A stretch of DNA of 64,000 bases from Flavobacterium sp. LPB0248 (GCF_013388355.1 NZ_CP058246.1:310001-374000); one strand, 5' to 3'; counted from the first letter of the stretch, positions 17,194 to 25,100 are shown. A program made the numbers and translations. The notes: generated by a model from the letters alone, not told the origin.

Positions 17194-17331
17194 CCTAAAA
17201 GTTAAGACATGATTATAGAAAAAAAGTTTGCCCGTGTGGTATGGTGGCGGTATTGGAAACAACTGCAACGCGTTCTTAACTGCGTAGGACACCTAACCTG
17301 CGCGGGTTTTATATTTCCCTAAAAGTTAAGA
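17194..17331 (+). repeat. 14-bp leader repeat, two copies
   Basis: CCTAAAAGTTAAGA occurs at 17194-17207 and 17318-17331. Each copy ends 1-2 nt before an ATG (17209 and 17334). The duplication suggests matched translation-initiation regions for two tandem small genes. Confidence 0.75.
17209..17322 (+). CDS. Candidate Trp/Arg-rich 37-residue peptide
   Basis: A 37-codon ORF whose start is preceded by CCTAAAAGTTAAGA, exactly repeated before the next gene. The peptide contains VVWWRYWKQLQRV, unusually rich in Trp and Arg, and ends with a Cys-containing hydrophobic stretch. The DNA is markedly more GC-rich than its surroundings. Its stop codon TAA lies inside the leader repeat of the next gene. 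It could be a leader peptide, a secreted or membrane-active peptide, or coding by chance over a structured RNA: GCGTAGG/CCTGCGC (17282-17288 with 17297-17303) forms a 7-bp hairpin followed by GGGTTTT. Confidence 0.45.
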   Translation: MIIEKKFARVVWWRYWKQLQRVLNCVGHLTCAGFIFP

Positions 17332-17333
17332 TT

Positions 17334-17567
17334 ATGAGTACCAAAACCCTTTCAAAAGAAGCCGAAATCGGTCTAATGAATTTCTTCAACGACAGAATTG
17401 ACCCACTCGATATGGCGAGAGCTATAAGACAGGTAAATTTAACCCTCGCATTGGGCGTTCTAAACGATCAAGAAAACATTCAGTTAAACGCTGCCAAACT
17501 TGGAGACAGCTTCTATTGGCTCAATGAACTAGCCGAAATTTTAGATCCTTATCTGGATTTGGAGTAA
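17334..17567 (+). CDS. Small acidic helical protein, unknown function
   Basis: 77-residue cytoplasmic protein, mostly helical and acidic (net negative; C-terminus EILDPYLDLE). No metal or nucleotide motif is visible. The sequence MSTKTLSKEAEIGLMNFFND looks like a real, conserved coding start. It follows the 37-residue ORF by 11 bp, overlapping its leader repeat, and is closed by a good terminator at 17595. I do not know its function; its size and helical nature would fit an adaptor or antitoxin-like protein. Confidence 0.65.
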   Translation: MSTKTLSKEAEIGLMNFFNDRIDPLDMARAIRQVNLTLALGVLNDQENIQLNAAKLGDSFYWLNELAEILDPYLDLE

Positions 17568-17594
17568 AAAGGTTTGTGCTTTTTTGAGAAAATT

Positions 17595-17640
17595 AAAACC
17601 CTTGGTCTTTGAAAGAAGATTGAGGGTTTTGTTTTTTTTT
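17595..17640 (+). terminator. Rho-independent terminator after 77-residue gene
   Basis: AAAACCCT (17595-17602) pairs with AGGGTTTT (17623-17630), with an inner TCTTT/AAAGA stem, followed by G and nine or more T. It separates the small-gene unit from the five-gene island. Confidence 0.8.
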
Positions 17641-17809
17641 GAAAATACCGTATAAATACTTATTGTCTTGAATTTGGATTATTGTTATTCTTGCTGAAAT
17701 GTTTTTTACAATTATGGTTTTCCGTAATAAAAACATTACTAAATCCACAACCTTTGTTTTTCAACTTATTAATTATCAACCAAGCATTAAATCTTAATTA
17801 TTGTGAATT

Positions 17810-18949
17810 ATGGCAAAGAAAGAATCCCAAACAACGATGTATGAACATTCCGAAGTCAAAGTAAAACTATTACAGACTTATCTTCAAAGGTATTTTAACA
17901 TTCTTAATAATTCAAAATTTATTGGCGATATTCACTATTATGATCTATTTTGCGCCGAAGGCATTTATTCAAATGGAGGAAAAGGAAGCCCTATAATTGT
18001 ATTAGAAGCCATTAAAAATGCTTTTTATGCTTCAAAAAACAGAAATGGACAGTCTGGAAAATTTCATTGCTTATTCAATGATATAGATATTTCAAAAATA
18101 AATACTTTAAAAAGTAATATTGAGAAACATAAATTACATTATCCCGAAATTGGTTTTATTAATTTCGACAATAAAGATTATCAAGTTTTATGCCCTGAGA
18201 TAAGCAATAGAATAAAAAGCATCAAAAAAAATGAAAAAGCTTTTATATTCATAGATCCATACGGTTATAAAGAAATAAGAATTAGTGACATAAAATCATT
18301 ATTAGAAAATGGCAAATCAGAAGTTCTTTTATTTTTACCTACTCATTTTATGTTTCGCTTTAGTGAAAATGGAACACCTGAAAGTTTATATGACTTTATT
18401 ACAGAAATAGTACCTGAAAATGAATGGCCTGAAAGTAAAACAGGATTAGAATTTATCGATAATCTAAAAGAGGCTTTTAAGAAATACTTAGGCAGCTCAT
18501 TTTTTGTTGATACCTTTGTAATTAGTAGAGAGAAAAATCAATTTTTCTGTTTATTCTTTTTCACTAGTCATATTTATGGTTTTGACAGAATGTTAGATGC
18601 AAAATGGAAATTAGATGAAGAAGATGGAAGAGGCTGGAAATATAATGCTTCTTCTGACGATTTGTTTTCTTGCATTGAAAAAGAACCAAATACAAAGAAA
18701 TTCGAAGATGCTTTGTGCACATTTCTAAAAGGGCAAAAGAAAAACAATAAGGAAGTCTATGAATTTACACTTAGAAATGGTCATTTAACTACTCATACAA
18801 ATCAAATATTGAAAAAGTGGCAAGATGATAAAAGTTTAGTAACTAATAATCCTGATGGTTCCGCTGGGAGAAAATCATCATTTTATTTAGGATACAAAGA
18901 ATATAAAAGAGATCAACCTGTAAAACTTTATTTAAGTCTAAAAAATTAA
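17810..18949 (+). CDS. tcmP: Three-Cys-motif partner protein TcmP
   Basis: 379-residue cytoplasmic protein. YYDLFCAEGIYSNGGKGSP (D45 onward) and FIFIDPYGYKEI (D149-PYG) are the signatures of the three-Cys-motif partner family. The two motifs resemble SAM-binding motif I and the (D/N)PPY loop of class I methyltransferases, so a methyltransferase-like fold is plausible (inference). The C-terminal part (from about 290) resembles a winged helix. The family is known to be encoded beside Gp37/Gp68-type three-Cys proteins, and that partner starts 3 bp downstream. It is the first gene of a very AT-rich five-gene operon. The biochemical role of the pair is, to my knowledge, undefined. Confidence 0.88.
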   Translation: MAKKESQTTMYEHSEVKVKLLQTYLQRYFNILNNSKFIGDIHYYDLFCAEGIYSNGGKGSPIIVLEAIKNAFYASKNRNGQSGKFHCLFNDIDISKINTLKSNIEKHKLHYPEIGFINFDNKDYQVLCPEISNRIKSIKKNEKAFIFIDPYGYKEIRISDIKSLLENGKSEVLLFLPTHFMFRFSENGTPESLYDFITEIVPENEWPESKTGLEFIDNLKEAFKKYLGSSFFVDTFVISREKNQFFCLFFFTSHIYGFDRMLDAKWKLDEEDGRGWKYNASSDDLFSCIEKEPNTKKFEDALCTFLKGQKKNNKEVYEFTLRNGHLTTHTNQILKKWQDDKSLVTNNPDGSAGRKSSFYLGYKEYKRDQPVKLYLSLKN

Positions 18950-18952
18950 ATC

Positions 18953-19693
18953 ATGGCAGAATCTAGTATAGAATGGACAGAACTAACTTGGAACCCAACA
19001 ACTGGATGTGATAAAATATCTCAAGGTTGTAAAAACTGTTATGCAGAAAGAATGGCTAAACGTTTACATGCGATGGGAGTAGAAAAATATGAAAATATTT
19101 TTAAAATAACTGAGCATCCTGATTCATTAAATGAACCATATAAATGGAAAAAAAGAAAAGTCGTTTTTGTAAACTCAATGAGCGATTTATTTCATGAAGA
19201 AATTTCCAATGAATTTATATTAAAGGTTTTTGAAGTTATGAAAAATACAGAACATGTATATCAAATTTTAACTAAACGTGCTGAACGTTTATTAGATTTT
19301 GATAAAAACGTTTTAAAGGGTAAATGGCCTCATAATGTATGGATGGGAGTTTCTGTGGAAGACAATAAAGTAATTAATAGAATTGATTATTTAAGAAAAA
19401 CAAAAGCTCGCGTAAAATTTCTTTCATGCGAACCCTTGATTGGTCCACTTCCTAACTTAAATCTTAAAAAGATTGATTGGGTAATTGTTGGAGGTGAAAG
19501 TGGTCCAAAATCTAGAATAATGGAAGCCGACTGGGCTCTTGATATTATGGAGCAATGTAAAAAAGCTGACGTTCGATTTTTCTTTAAACAATGGGGTGGA
19601 GCAAATAAAAAGAAAACTGGAAGACTTATAAATGGAAAAACTTATGACGATATGCCTGACCTAGATGGCGTACTTGCAGATGCTGGTTATTAG
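18953..19693 (+). CDS. Gp37/Gp68 family three-Cys-motif protein (DUF5131)
   Basis: 246-residue protein carrying the family's cysteine cluster GCDKISQGCKNCYAERM: C19, C26 and C29, spaced CX6CX2C. This could hold a radical-SAM-like iron-sulfur cluster. Other hallmarks are VNSMSDLFHEE, QILTKRAERL, WVIVGGESGPKSR and FFFKQWGGANKK. The family is found in phages and mobile islands and is typically adjacent to TcmP, as here. The chemistry is unknown. The full family length is present and no key residue is missing. Confidence 0.9.
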   Translation: MAESSIEWTELTWNPTTGCDKISQGCKNCYAERMAKRLHAMGVEKYENIFKITEHPDSLNEPYKWKKRKVVFVNSMSDLFHEEISNEFILKVFEVMKNTEHVYQILTKRAERLLDFDKNVLKGKWPHNVWMGVSVEDNKVINRIDYLRKTKARVKFLSCEPLIGPLPNLNLKKIDWVIVGGESGPKSRIMEADWALDIMEQCKKADVRFFFKQWGGANKKKTGRLINGKTYDDMPDLDGVLADAGY

Positions 19694-19730
19694 TATTCGT
19701 CGTATTTTTCAGTAGAAACAACATTTCACA

Positions 19731-21365
19731 ATGACAATAAAAGATATTGCATATAAGATAAGTAATATAGCTTTACAAGAAAAAAGACCTGTTTCAAAAT
19801 TACAAACAATAAGATCCAAAAATTTAAAAATTACTCCAAATACATGGCATATATTTTCTGAAAGATCAGTAAAAGATAAAGAAAACTATGCTTTTCATTC
19901 AGGCGGAAGAAAGGAATTTCAATTTAATATTGCACAAGATTGGATTAAAGGGAATTCAGTTTTTAGACACGGTCTTGCTTTTTCTTTAAAAGAAGACAAA
20001 ACATTACATGATGCAAAGGCAGAATTTAGACCTAAGATTGAACGTTTTAATAATTTCGTTTTAGATAACCCAACTTATTTTGAAGGATATTCAATGTGGT
20101 ATTATTCGAATGGGAAATTCGGTGAGTATTTTGATAATGTCAAACCAATCGATGAATTAATGTTTCAAGCCGAAAATTTCATATTCATCGGCAAATTTAT
20201 CAATAAAGAATTAGATGAAATAAATATCTCTGACATCCATATTGTCCTTACTTCATTTGACCACTTAATTATTGCATATGAAAAAATAGAATTTGGAAAA
20301 AATAAAATTGAAAAGAGAATTGCTAGATTGACATGGAATAAAAATGGATGGGTAAAGCCATCAGGTCCAGAAGGAAAAAGTAAGAATGTAGATACTCATG
20401 AAGGTCAATTTGGTTATGGCCATGAAGAGTGGTTATTTGATACCAGTAAATTAATAGACGGTTATCATTATGGCTTTTTGGAACCGATTAGGAAACAACA
20501 ACAAGCCTATATTGGTAATAATTATAATGTTTGGTTATATACGATTGACAATATTAGTAAAAAAAGATTTTGGATAGGAGAAATTAATAATGTAGAAGTG
20601 ATCGATAATAGTCAAGCTGAAAAAATTAAACTTGATTATATTGAAAGGAAATGGTATCAAGAAATGGAATCTCAAATATCTAATTGTGGAGCAAATGCAA
20701 ATGGTTTTTCTAACTATAATGGCGTTGATTTGTTTAATATACGATTTTCACCTCTTGACATTAAGTTTAATAGTGAATATTTTGAATTACCACGAGAAAA
20801 TAAAATTTATGAACAATCTCGATATACTTTCGCAAATTTCACTGATGATTTAATTCCAAAAAAGATAACTAAAAATTTTGTCTTCAATTCTGATAAAGAA
20901 ACAAATGAAAATCCTGATAGTCTTGATAGTACAGTTAGCTCTTCTACTTATGATAGACTACCAAAAGCAATTGAAGTTACACATGTTCATCAAGCAATTT
21001 GCAACGGTTTAAAAATGAAACTAAAAGAACAATACGGATCTGAAAATGTCAGTACAGAACATCAGGCTGGATATGGAAACAATAGAATTGATATGGTAGT
21101 TAAAAGCGGTACTGAATATATATTTTATGAAATTAAAGCATATAATTCAACACGCACATCTATTAGAGAAGCAATTGGTCAATTATTTGAATATTGTTTT
21201 TGGACAGAAAATAACAATGCAAGTAAGTTAATTGTTATTTCTCAAAAACTTGGAGATTTAGAAGATGCAAAAATATATATTCGAAATTTAAGATCTAAAC
21301 TTAATTTTCCAATTTATTTCCAAACATTTGATCTATCTACGAAAGAACTTTCTGAAGAATACTAA
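19731..21365 (+). CDS. PD-(D/E)XK nuclease-domain protein with large unknown N-terminus
   Basis: 544-residue protein. The last ~130 residues form a restriction-endonuclease-like domain: D454 in RIDMVVK, then E467-x-K469 in FYEIKAY, and a helix with REAIGQLFEYCFW, typical of PD-(D/E)XK folds. Residues 1-400 match nothing I recognise; they contain aromatic-rich beta segments (FGYGHEEWLFD, IGNNYNVWLYTID) that could be a recognition domain. It starts 37 bp after the Gp37/Gp68-like gene and precedes the AAA ATPase gene by 34 bp. It is probably the nucleic-acid cleaving effector of the island, though whether it works with the first two genes or the last two is unclear. Confidence 0.7.
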   Translation: MTIKDIAYKISNIALQEKRPVSKLQTIRSKNLKITPNTWHIFSERSVKDKENYAFHSGGRKEFQFNIAQDWIKGNSVFRHGLAFSLKEDKTLHDAKAEFRPKIERFNNFVLDNPTYFEGYSMWYYSNGKFGEYFDNVKPIDELMFQAENFIFIGKFINKELDEINISDIHIVLTSFDHLIIAYEKIEFGKNKIEKRIARLTWNKNGWVKPSGPEGKSKNVDTHEGQFGYGHEEWLFDTSKLIDGYHYGFLEPIRKQQQAYIGNNYNVWLYTIDNISKKRFWIGEINNVEVIDNSQAEKIKLDYIERKWYQEMESQISNCGANANGFSNYNGVDLFNIRFSPLDIKFNSEYFELPRENKIYEQSRYTFANFTDDLIPKKITKNFVFNSDKETNENPDSLDSTVSSSTYDRLPKAIEVTHVHQAICNGLKMKLKEQYGSENVSTEHQAGYGNNRIDMVVKSGTEYIFYEIKAYNSTRTSIREAIGQLFEYCFWTENNNASKLIVISQKLGDLEDAKIYIRNLRSKLNFPIYFQTFDLSTKELSEEY

Positions 21366-21399
21366 AAAGTTACATAATTATTTAAAATCTTAAAAAAGA

Positions 21400-22974
21400 A
21401 TGTTTAGAATAGAATATTTAAAGTTAACAGATCATCCTCAATTAGGAGAAATTGAATTATTCCTTTCTGATATTGAAGAATTAAACAATAATTTAAAACC
21501 ATATACTTCCGTTATTATTGGTCCAAATGGAACAGGTAAAAGTTTTATTCTTAGAACTATTTCAGACATATTAATGCAGTTTAATATTTTTAAAACTTCT
21601 GAAATCAGAAAAATTAATCTTCCGTATAGTTTTCAACTTAGATATTTCCTCGAAGGAAATAACTATGAAATTATTTCAAGTTTTATAATTACAAATGGCA
21701 GAACAAAAATTAGAAGTTATGAGTATTATATGAATCGTCCATTTACCATAGAAAATAGCTTTTTTGTAAACAAAAAATTTGACCAGTATAAAATCCCTTT
21801 CCAAAAATTAGAGTTTCCAAAATATGTAATAGTAAATTCTATATTGCAAACTGATCGTTTTTTGTTTAAAAATAGTAAACCGGAAGATTTTTATCAATAT
21901 TTAGGAGCTAGAAGTACAAGCTCGACATCTAGTACAAAATCATCATCACGAAAAACTATTAAATATTTATTTAATGCTAGCTCAAGTAACATTGATTTCA
22001 AAAATAACCTAAAAGAACTATTAGAGTTCTTAGGTTTTGAAAAAAGCTTAAAAATAAACTATAGTACAAAAATTAATAAGCTTTTTTTTTCGGGTGAATT
22101 AATTGAAACAAATTTTAAAAGATATTTTGAAGAATGGTGGCATGATGATTTTAGTTACTCTAAACGAAATCAAAACAATCCTTTATGGAGTATTCCGCAC
22201 TATAATAACAATTTCCGAAATAATGATAAAAAAATTTCAGATACTGTCGAATACCTTAATCATGTAGCAAAAAATAAGCTAATACATAAAGCTCGTTCAA
22301 CTTCAAAAATCTTATCGATAGATTTGTTTGATAATAATTTGAGTGAAGAAGAATTTGAAATTATTCGTCAATTGGAGTATTTAGATATAATTAATATTGA
22401 TGGAATAATTATTAATAAAAATAATTCGGTACTTTCTTTAAGTGACATTAGTTCTGGAGAATTTCATTTAATAATTTCAATGATTGGGATATTTTCTAAA
22501 ATAGAAAATAATTGTTTAATTCTTATTGATGAACCTGAAATTAGCCTACATCCAAATTGGCAAATGCAATACATTTCATTCTTAAAAAAAGTATTCTCAA
22601 AATACCAAAGCTGCCATTTCATTTTAACTTCTCATTCTCATTTTATAGTGTCTGATTTAGAGGGGCAAAGTTCTTCTATAACTGCTCTTAACAGGGATAA
22701 TGAAACTGGCGATATACAGGCCAAACTTTTACTTGCAGATACATTTTGCTGGTCTGCTGAAGAAGTACTGTATAGTGTTTTTAATGTTAGATCAACAAGA
22801 AATACATTTTTAGAATATGATTTAAATAAAATGATATCCCTTATTAATAACAATTCAAATGATTATAATGAAATAAAAAAAATTCTCCAAAAATTTTCTT
22901 CAATAGTAATCAGTGAAGGAGATCCATTAAATATAATAATTGAAAAAGCTCAAAAATATATTAAAAATGCTTAA
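21400..22974 (+). CDS. AAA/ABC-type ATPase, Septu PtuA-like
   Basis: 524-residue ATPase of the OLD/SMC-like AAA class. Walker A is GPNGTGKS (41-48), an ABC-like signature SDISSGE lies at 348-354, and Walker B is LILIDEPE (D377-E378), followed by a switch-His region TSHSHFIVSDL. There is no coiled-coil hook as in true SMC. It overlaps the HNH gene by 8 bp. An ATPase directly coupled to a small HNH nuclease is the layout of the Septu (PtuA/PtuB) anti-phage system, and it resembles the ATPase-HNH effector pair of some retrons. No reverse transcriptase or ncRNA is seen nearby. The coding sequence is very AT-rich. Confidence 0.8.
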   Translation: MFRIEYLKLTDHPQLGEIELFLSDIEELNNNLKPYTSVIIGPNGTGKSFILRTISDILMQFNIFKTSEIRKINLPYSFQLRYFLEGNNYEIISSFIITNGRTKIRSYEYYMNRPFTIENSFFVNKKFDQYKIPFQKLEFPKYVIVNSILQTDRFLFKNSKPEDFYQYLGARSTSSTSSTKSSSRKTIKYLFNASSSNIDFKNNLKELLEFLGFEKSLKINYSTKINKLFFSGELIETNFKRYFEEWWHDDFSYSKRNQNNPLWSIPHYNNNFRNNDKKISDTVEYLNHVAKNKLIHKARSTSKILSIDLFDNNLSEEEFEIIRQLEYLDIINIDGIIINKNNSVLSLSDISSGEFHLIISMIGIFSKIENNCLILIDEPEISLHPNWQMQYISFLKKVFSKYQSCHFILTSHSHFIVSDLEGQSSSITALNRDNETGDIQAKLLLADTFCWSAEEVLYSVFNVRSTRNTFLEYDLNKMISLINNNSNDYNEIKKILQKFSSIVISEGDPLNIIIEKAQKYIKNA

Positions 22975-23569
22975 TATAATCAATCGAATATCTCTGTCTA
23001 AAAAATCAAAAAAATTGATTAAAAAGTTAAAAAGAGAAAAAGGAGAATTTACAGTTAAAACTTGGTCGGAAATTAATAAATCTGTAAAAAATGAGATTTC
23101 AAGGAAACTATTATTTCATCACAACCCATATTGTGTCTATTGTGAAAGACTTTTATTAGGTACTGGAAATCAAATAGATCATTTTGTAAATAAATCTAAT
23201 TTCCCTCAATTTACTTTTAATACAATAAATCTATTTTATTCATGTACATATTGCAATTCTTCTGTCCGAAAAGGGCAAAAAATAACAGTGGTTGCGCCAA
23301 TAAATAATAATTATAAACTCTGTACATTTAATATAGTGCATCCTTTAATACATAATCCAGATGCAGAAATATTATATCAAGATACTGATAAAATTTATTT
23401 TGATAGAATAAATTCTTCTGTATTAGGTAATAACACAATTGATTTTTTTGGCTGGGATGATAGACAAATGACTATGTTAAGAGCTAGAACTTTATTAAAT
23501 GAAAGATTAAATCGCATAAGTGATAAAGATAATAGAATGTTAATCGAAGAAATAATATCTTATAGGTAA
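22967..23569 (+). CDS. HNH nuclease, Septu PtuB-like
   Basis: 200-residue zinc-type HNH nuclease. C56-x-x-C59 (YCVYCER), IDHF with catalytic-type H72, and C93-x-x-C96-N97 (SCTYCNSS) give the CxxC/DH/CxxCN pattern of the TIGR02646/PtuB group. The N-terminus is Lys-rich. I start at the Met at 22967, which overlaps the ATPase stop by 8 bp. A Met nine codons upstream at 22940 is possible. It is the last gene of the island and is followed by a strong hairpin. It probably cleaves DNA or RNA on activation by the ATPase (from family knowledge). Confidence 0.8.
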   Translation: MLNIINRISLSKKSKKLIKKLKREKGEFTVKTWSEINKSVKNEISRKLLFHHNPYCVYCERLLLGTGNQIDHFVNKSNFPQFTFNTINLFYSCTYCNSSVRKGQKITVVAPINNNYKLCTFNIVHPLIHNPDAEILYQDTDKIYFDRINSSVLGNNTIDFFGWDDRQMTMLRARTLLNERLNRISDKDNRMLIEEIISYR

Positions 23570-23592
23570 ATAGTTTTAGACAAATATAAATT

Positions 23593-23623
23593 ATAATGAG
23601 CTCGAATGAATCGAGCTCATTAT
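23593..23623. terminator. Perfect 13-bp stem-loop closing the island
   Basis: ATAATGAGCTCGA (23593-23605), a 5-nt loop ATGAA, and the exact complement (23611-23623). It lies 24 bp after the HNH stop. The following sequence is AT-rich but not a pure T-run, so it may be a terminator or an mRNA-stabilising hairpin. Confidence 0.65.
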
Positions 23624-23712
23624 TATAATTATTTACAAATTACGCTCGGCTGATATTTGATCAACTTTTTAGTGTTTTTTTATTGATCTTCATCAAATTC
23701 AAAGAACCAATA

Positions 23713-24456
23713 TCACCCCAAACTCATCCCACCATCCATAATAACATCCGCTCCAGTCATAAAAATCGCAGCCTCACTACTCAAATGCGAAACCATTTTA
23801 GCGACATCTTCCGCCCTTCCCATTTGTTTTAGCGGGACTTTTTCTACTACGACATCCATAATCCCTTTTACAGTGGCTTCGTCTAAGCCTACTTTGTTCA
23901 TGACTTTGGTTTTGGTTGGTCCTGGGCTAACCGAATTTACACGAATCTTTCTTGGCGCTAATTCTAAAGCCGCCGATCTCATAAACGAATTCAAAGCGGT
24001 TTTACTCGCCGAATAAACTGAAGATCCCGGACCTGGCATACTCGCAGTATTCGAAGAAAGAAATACCACCGAAGCACCGTCTTTCAGAATCGGAATAAAT
24101 TTGCTTAAAGTGAAAAAAGCACCTTTTAGATTTACATTCATAATATTGTCGTACAATTCTTCTGTAGTTTGTTCAATTGTTCCTAAACCCGCGATTCCCG
24201 CATTGATAAACAAAATATCAACCGAACCGAAATCGGCTTTTACCTTTTCAGCCAGTTTTTCGATATCCGAAATATTCGATTGGTCTGCTGTAATGGCCGT
24301 AACGCCTAGTTCTAAAGCTGCTTTTTCTATGGCTTCTTTTCTTCTTCCTGTAATAATTACGTTTGCGCCTTGCTCTTTTAATTGTTTGGCTGTTGCATAC
24401 CCTATTCCGCTGTTTCCGCCTGTTATAACGGCTGTTTTATTTTTTAGATTTTCCAT
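23713..24456 (-). CDS. SDR family NAD(P)-dependent oxidoreductase
   Basis: 247-residue classical short-chain dehydrogenase. The cofactor loop is TGGNSGIG (12-19). The NAG motif (NAGIAG) and catalytic S135, Y148 and K152 (SVYSASK) are all present, and the end FMTGADVIMDGG is typical. TGRRK after beta-2 suggests NADP(H) preference. The substrate is unknown. The gene is divergent from an HxlR regulator. The shared upstream region holds a palindromic operator candidate and a -7 box for this gene, so control by HxlR in response to an electrophile or quinone-like signal is likely (inference). Confidence 0.93.
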   Translation of the reverse strand: MENLKNKTAVITGGNSGIGYATAKQLKEQGANVIITGRRKEAIEKAALELGVTAITADQSNISDIEKLAEKVKADFGSVDILFINAGIAGLGTIEQTTEELYDNIMNVNLKGAFFTLSKFIPILKDGASVVFLSSNTASMPGPGSSVYSASKTALNSFMRSAALELAPRKIRVNSVSPGPTKTKVMNKVGLDEATVKGIMDVVVEKVPLKQMGRAEDVAKMVSHLSSEAAIFMTGADVIMDGGMSLG

Positions 24457-24483
24457 CTTTTTGATTATTTAAAAATTATTTAG

Positions 24484-24491
24484 CAAATTTA
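24484..24491 (-). promoter_or_regulatory. -7 promoter box for SDR gene (TAAATTTG)
   Basis: Minus-strand TAAATTTG fits TAnnTTTG, and would start transcription about 20 nt before the SDR start codon. The palindrome at 24500-24538 covers the region where the -33 element would be, a good position for a repressor. Confidence 0.5.
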
Positions 24492-24499
24492 AATTCAAA

Positions 24500-24538
24500 T
24501 TGGTATAACTTTGTAACCACTATCATGGAGTATACCAA
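24500..24538. promoter_or_regulatory. Candidate HxlR operator, TTGGTATA-N23-TATACCAA
   Basis: Perfect 8-bp inverted arms (24500-24507 and 24531-24538), 23 nt apart. A plus-strand TAACTTTG -7-like box (24506-24513) overlaps the left arm. It lies between the divergent SDR and HxlR genes, so a dimeric HxlR protein could control both. Confidence 0.5.
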
Positions 24539-24630
24539 ACTAATTAATTTGATTCTTCAATGGAAAAAATTATAGCCACGAATGCACGAATTTATTTTTA
24601 TAATCTATGCCTAAAAATGTGATTAATTAT

Positions 24631-24665
24631 ACGAATTGTATTGATTGAATATCAATATAATTCGT
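24631..24665. repeat. 15-bp stem hairpin in the SDR-HxlR intergenic region
   Basis: ACGAATTGTATTGAT (24631-24645) pairs with ATCAATATAATTCGT (24651-24665) apart from one G/T position, with a 5-nt loop. The surrounding sequence repeats AATTCGTG and AAAAACTTTGA units. It may be a dispersed repeat rather than an operator. Confidence 0.55.
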
Positions 24666-24759
24666 GAGGAAAAACTTTGAAAAGAAAAACTTCGTGAATT
24701 ACTTCGTCTGTCCCTTCGGTCGAGTCGTGGGGGAAAAACTTTGATAAAAATTAAGCAAA

Positions 24760-25095
24760 ATGGAAAGAAACCAGAAAGAAGAAGTACAGGCGCTTCAGGA
24801 CACGTTGCATGTTTTGGGCGGAAAATGGCGTTTGCCGATCATCAATTCGATCTGCAACGGAAATCATCGTTTCAGAGAAATTGAACGCAGTATTCCGGGA
24901 ATTACGACACGCATGCTTTCGCGAGAACTCAAAGAAATGGAATTGAACATGCTGATTAAAAGAACCGAAGATCGCGATGCTGAGATTCAGGTCAAATATG
25001 AATCGACGCCTTATTGCAAATCTTTTGGTCCTGTAATCGAAGAAATGATCAAATGGGGAAAATCGCATCGAAAGGAGATTATTCGAAATTCTTAA
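24760..25095 (+). CDS. HxlR family winged-helix regulator
   Basis: 111-residue MarR-superfamily regulator of the HxlR type. LHVLGGKWRLPIINSI is the first helix signature, FREIERSIPGITTRMLSRELKEME the recognition region, and KRTEDRDAEIQVKYESTPYCKSF the wing. There is no N-terminal sensing cysteine of the YodB/HypR kind; a single Cys is in the N-terminal domain (SICNG) and one near YCKS. It probably regulates the divergent SDR gene and itself. Confidence 0.92.
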   Translation: MERNQKEEVQALQDTLHVLGGKWRLPIINSICNGNHRFREIERSIPGITTRMLSRELKEMELNMLIKRTEDRDAEIQVKYESTPYCKSFGPVIEEMIKWGKSHRKEIIRNS

Positions 25096-25100
25096 AATAT

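Noticed and set aside
17230..17307. tRNA-like structure (GCCCGTG pairing with CGCGGGT)
   Set aside because: No T-loop GTTCRA, no sound D- or anticodon stem. The segment is better explained by the 37-codon ORF or a simple hairpin.
17810..23569. Integrated prophage or integrative element
   Set aside because: No integrase, no tRNA att site and no terminal direct repeats were found at the island borders, even though Gp37/Gp68-type proteins occur in phages.
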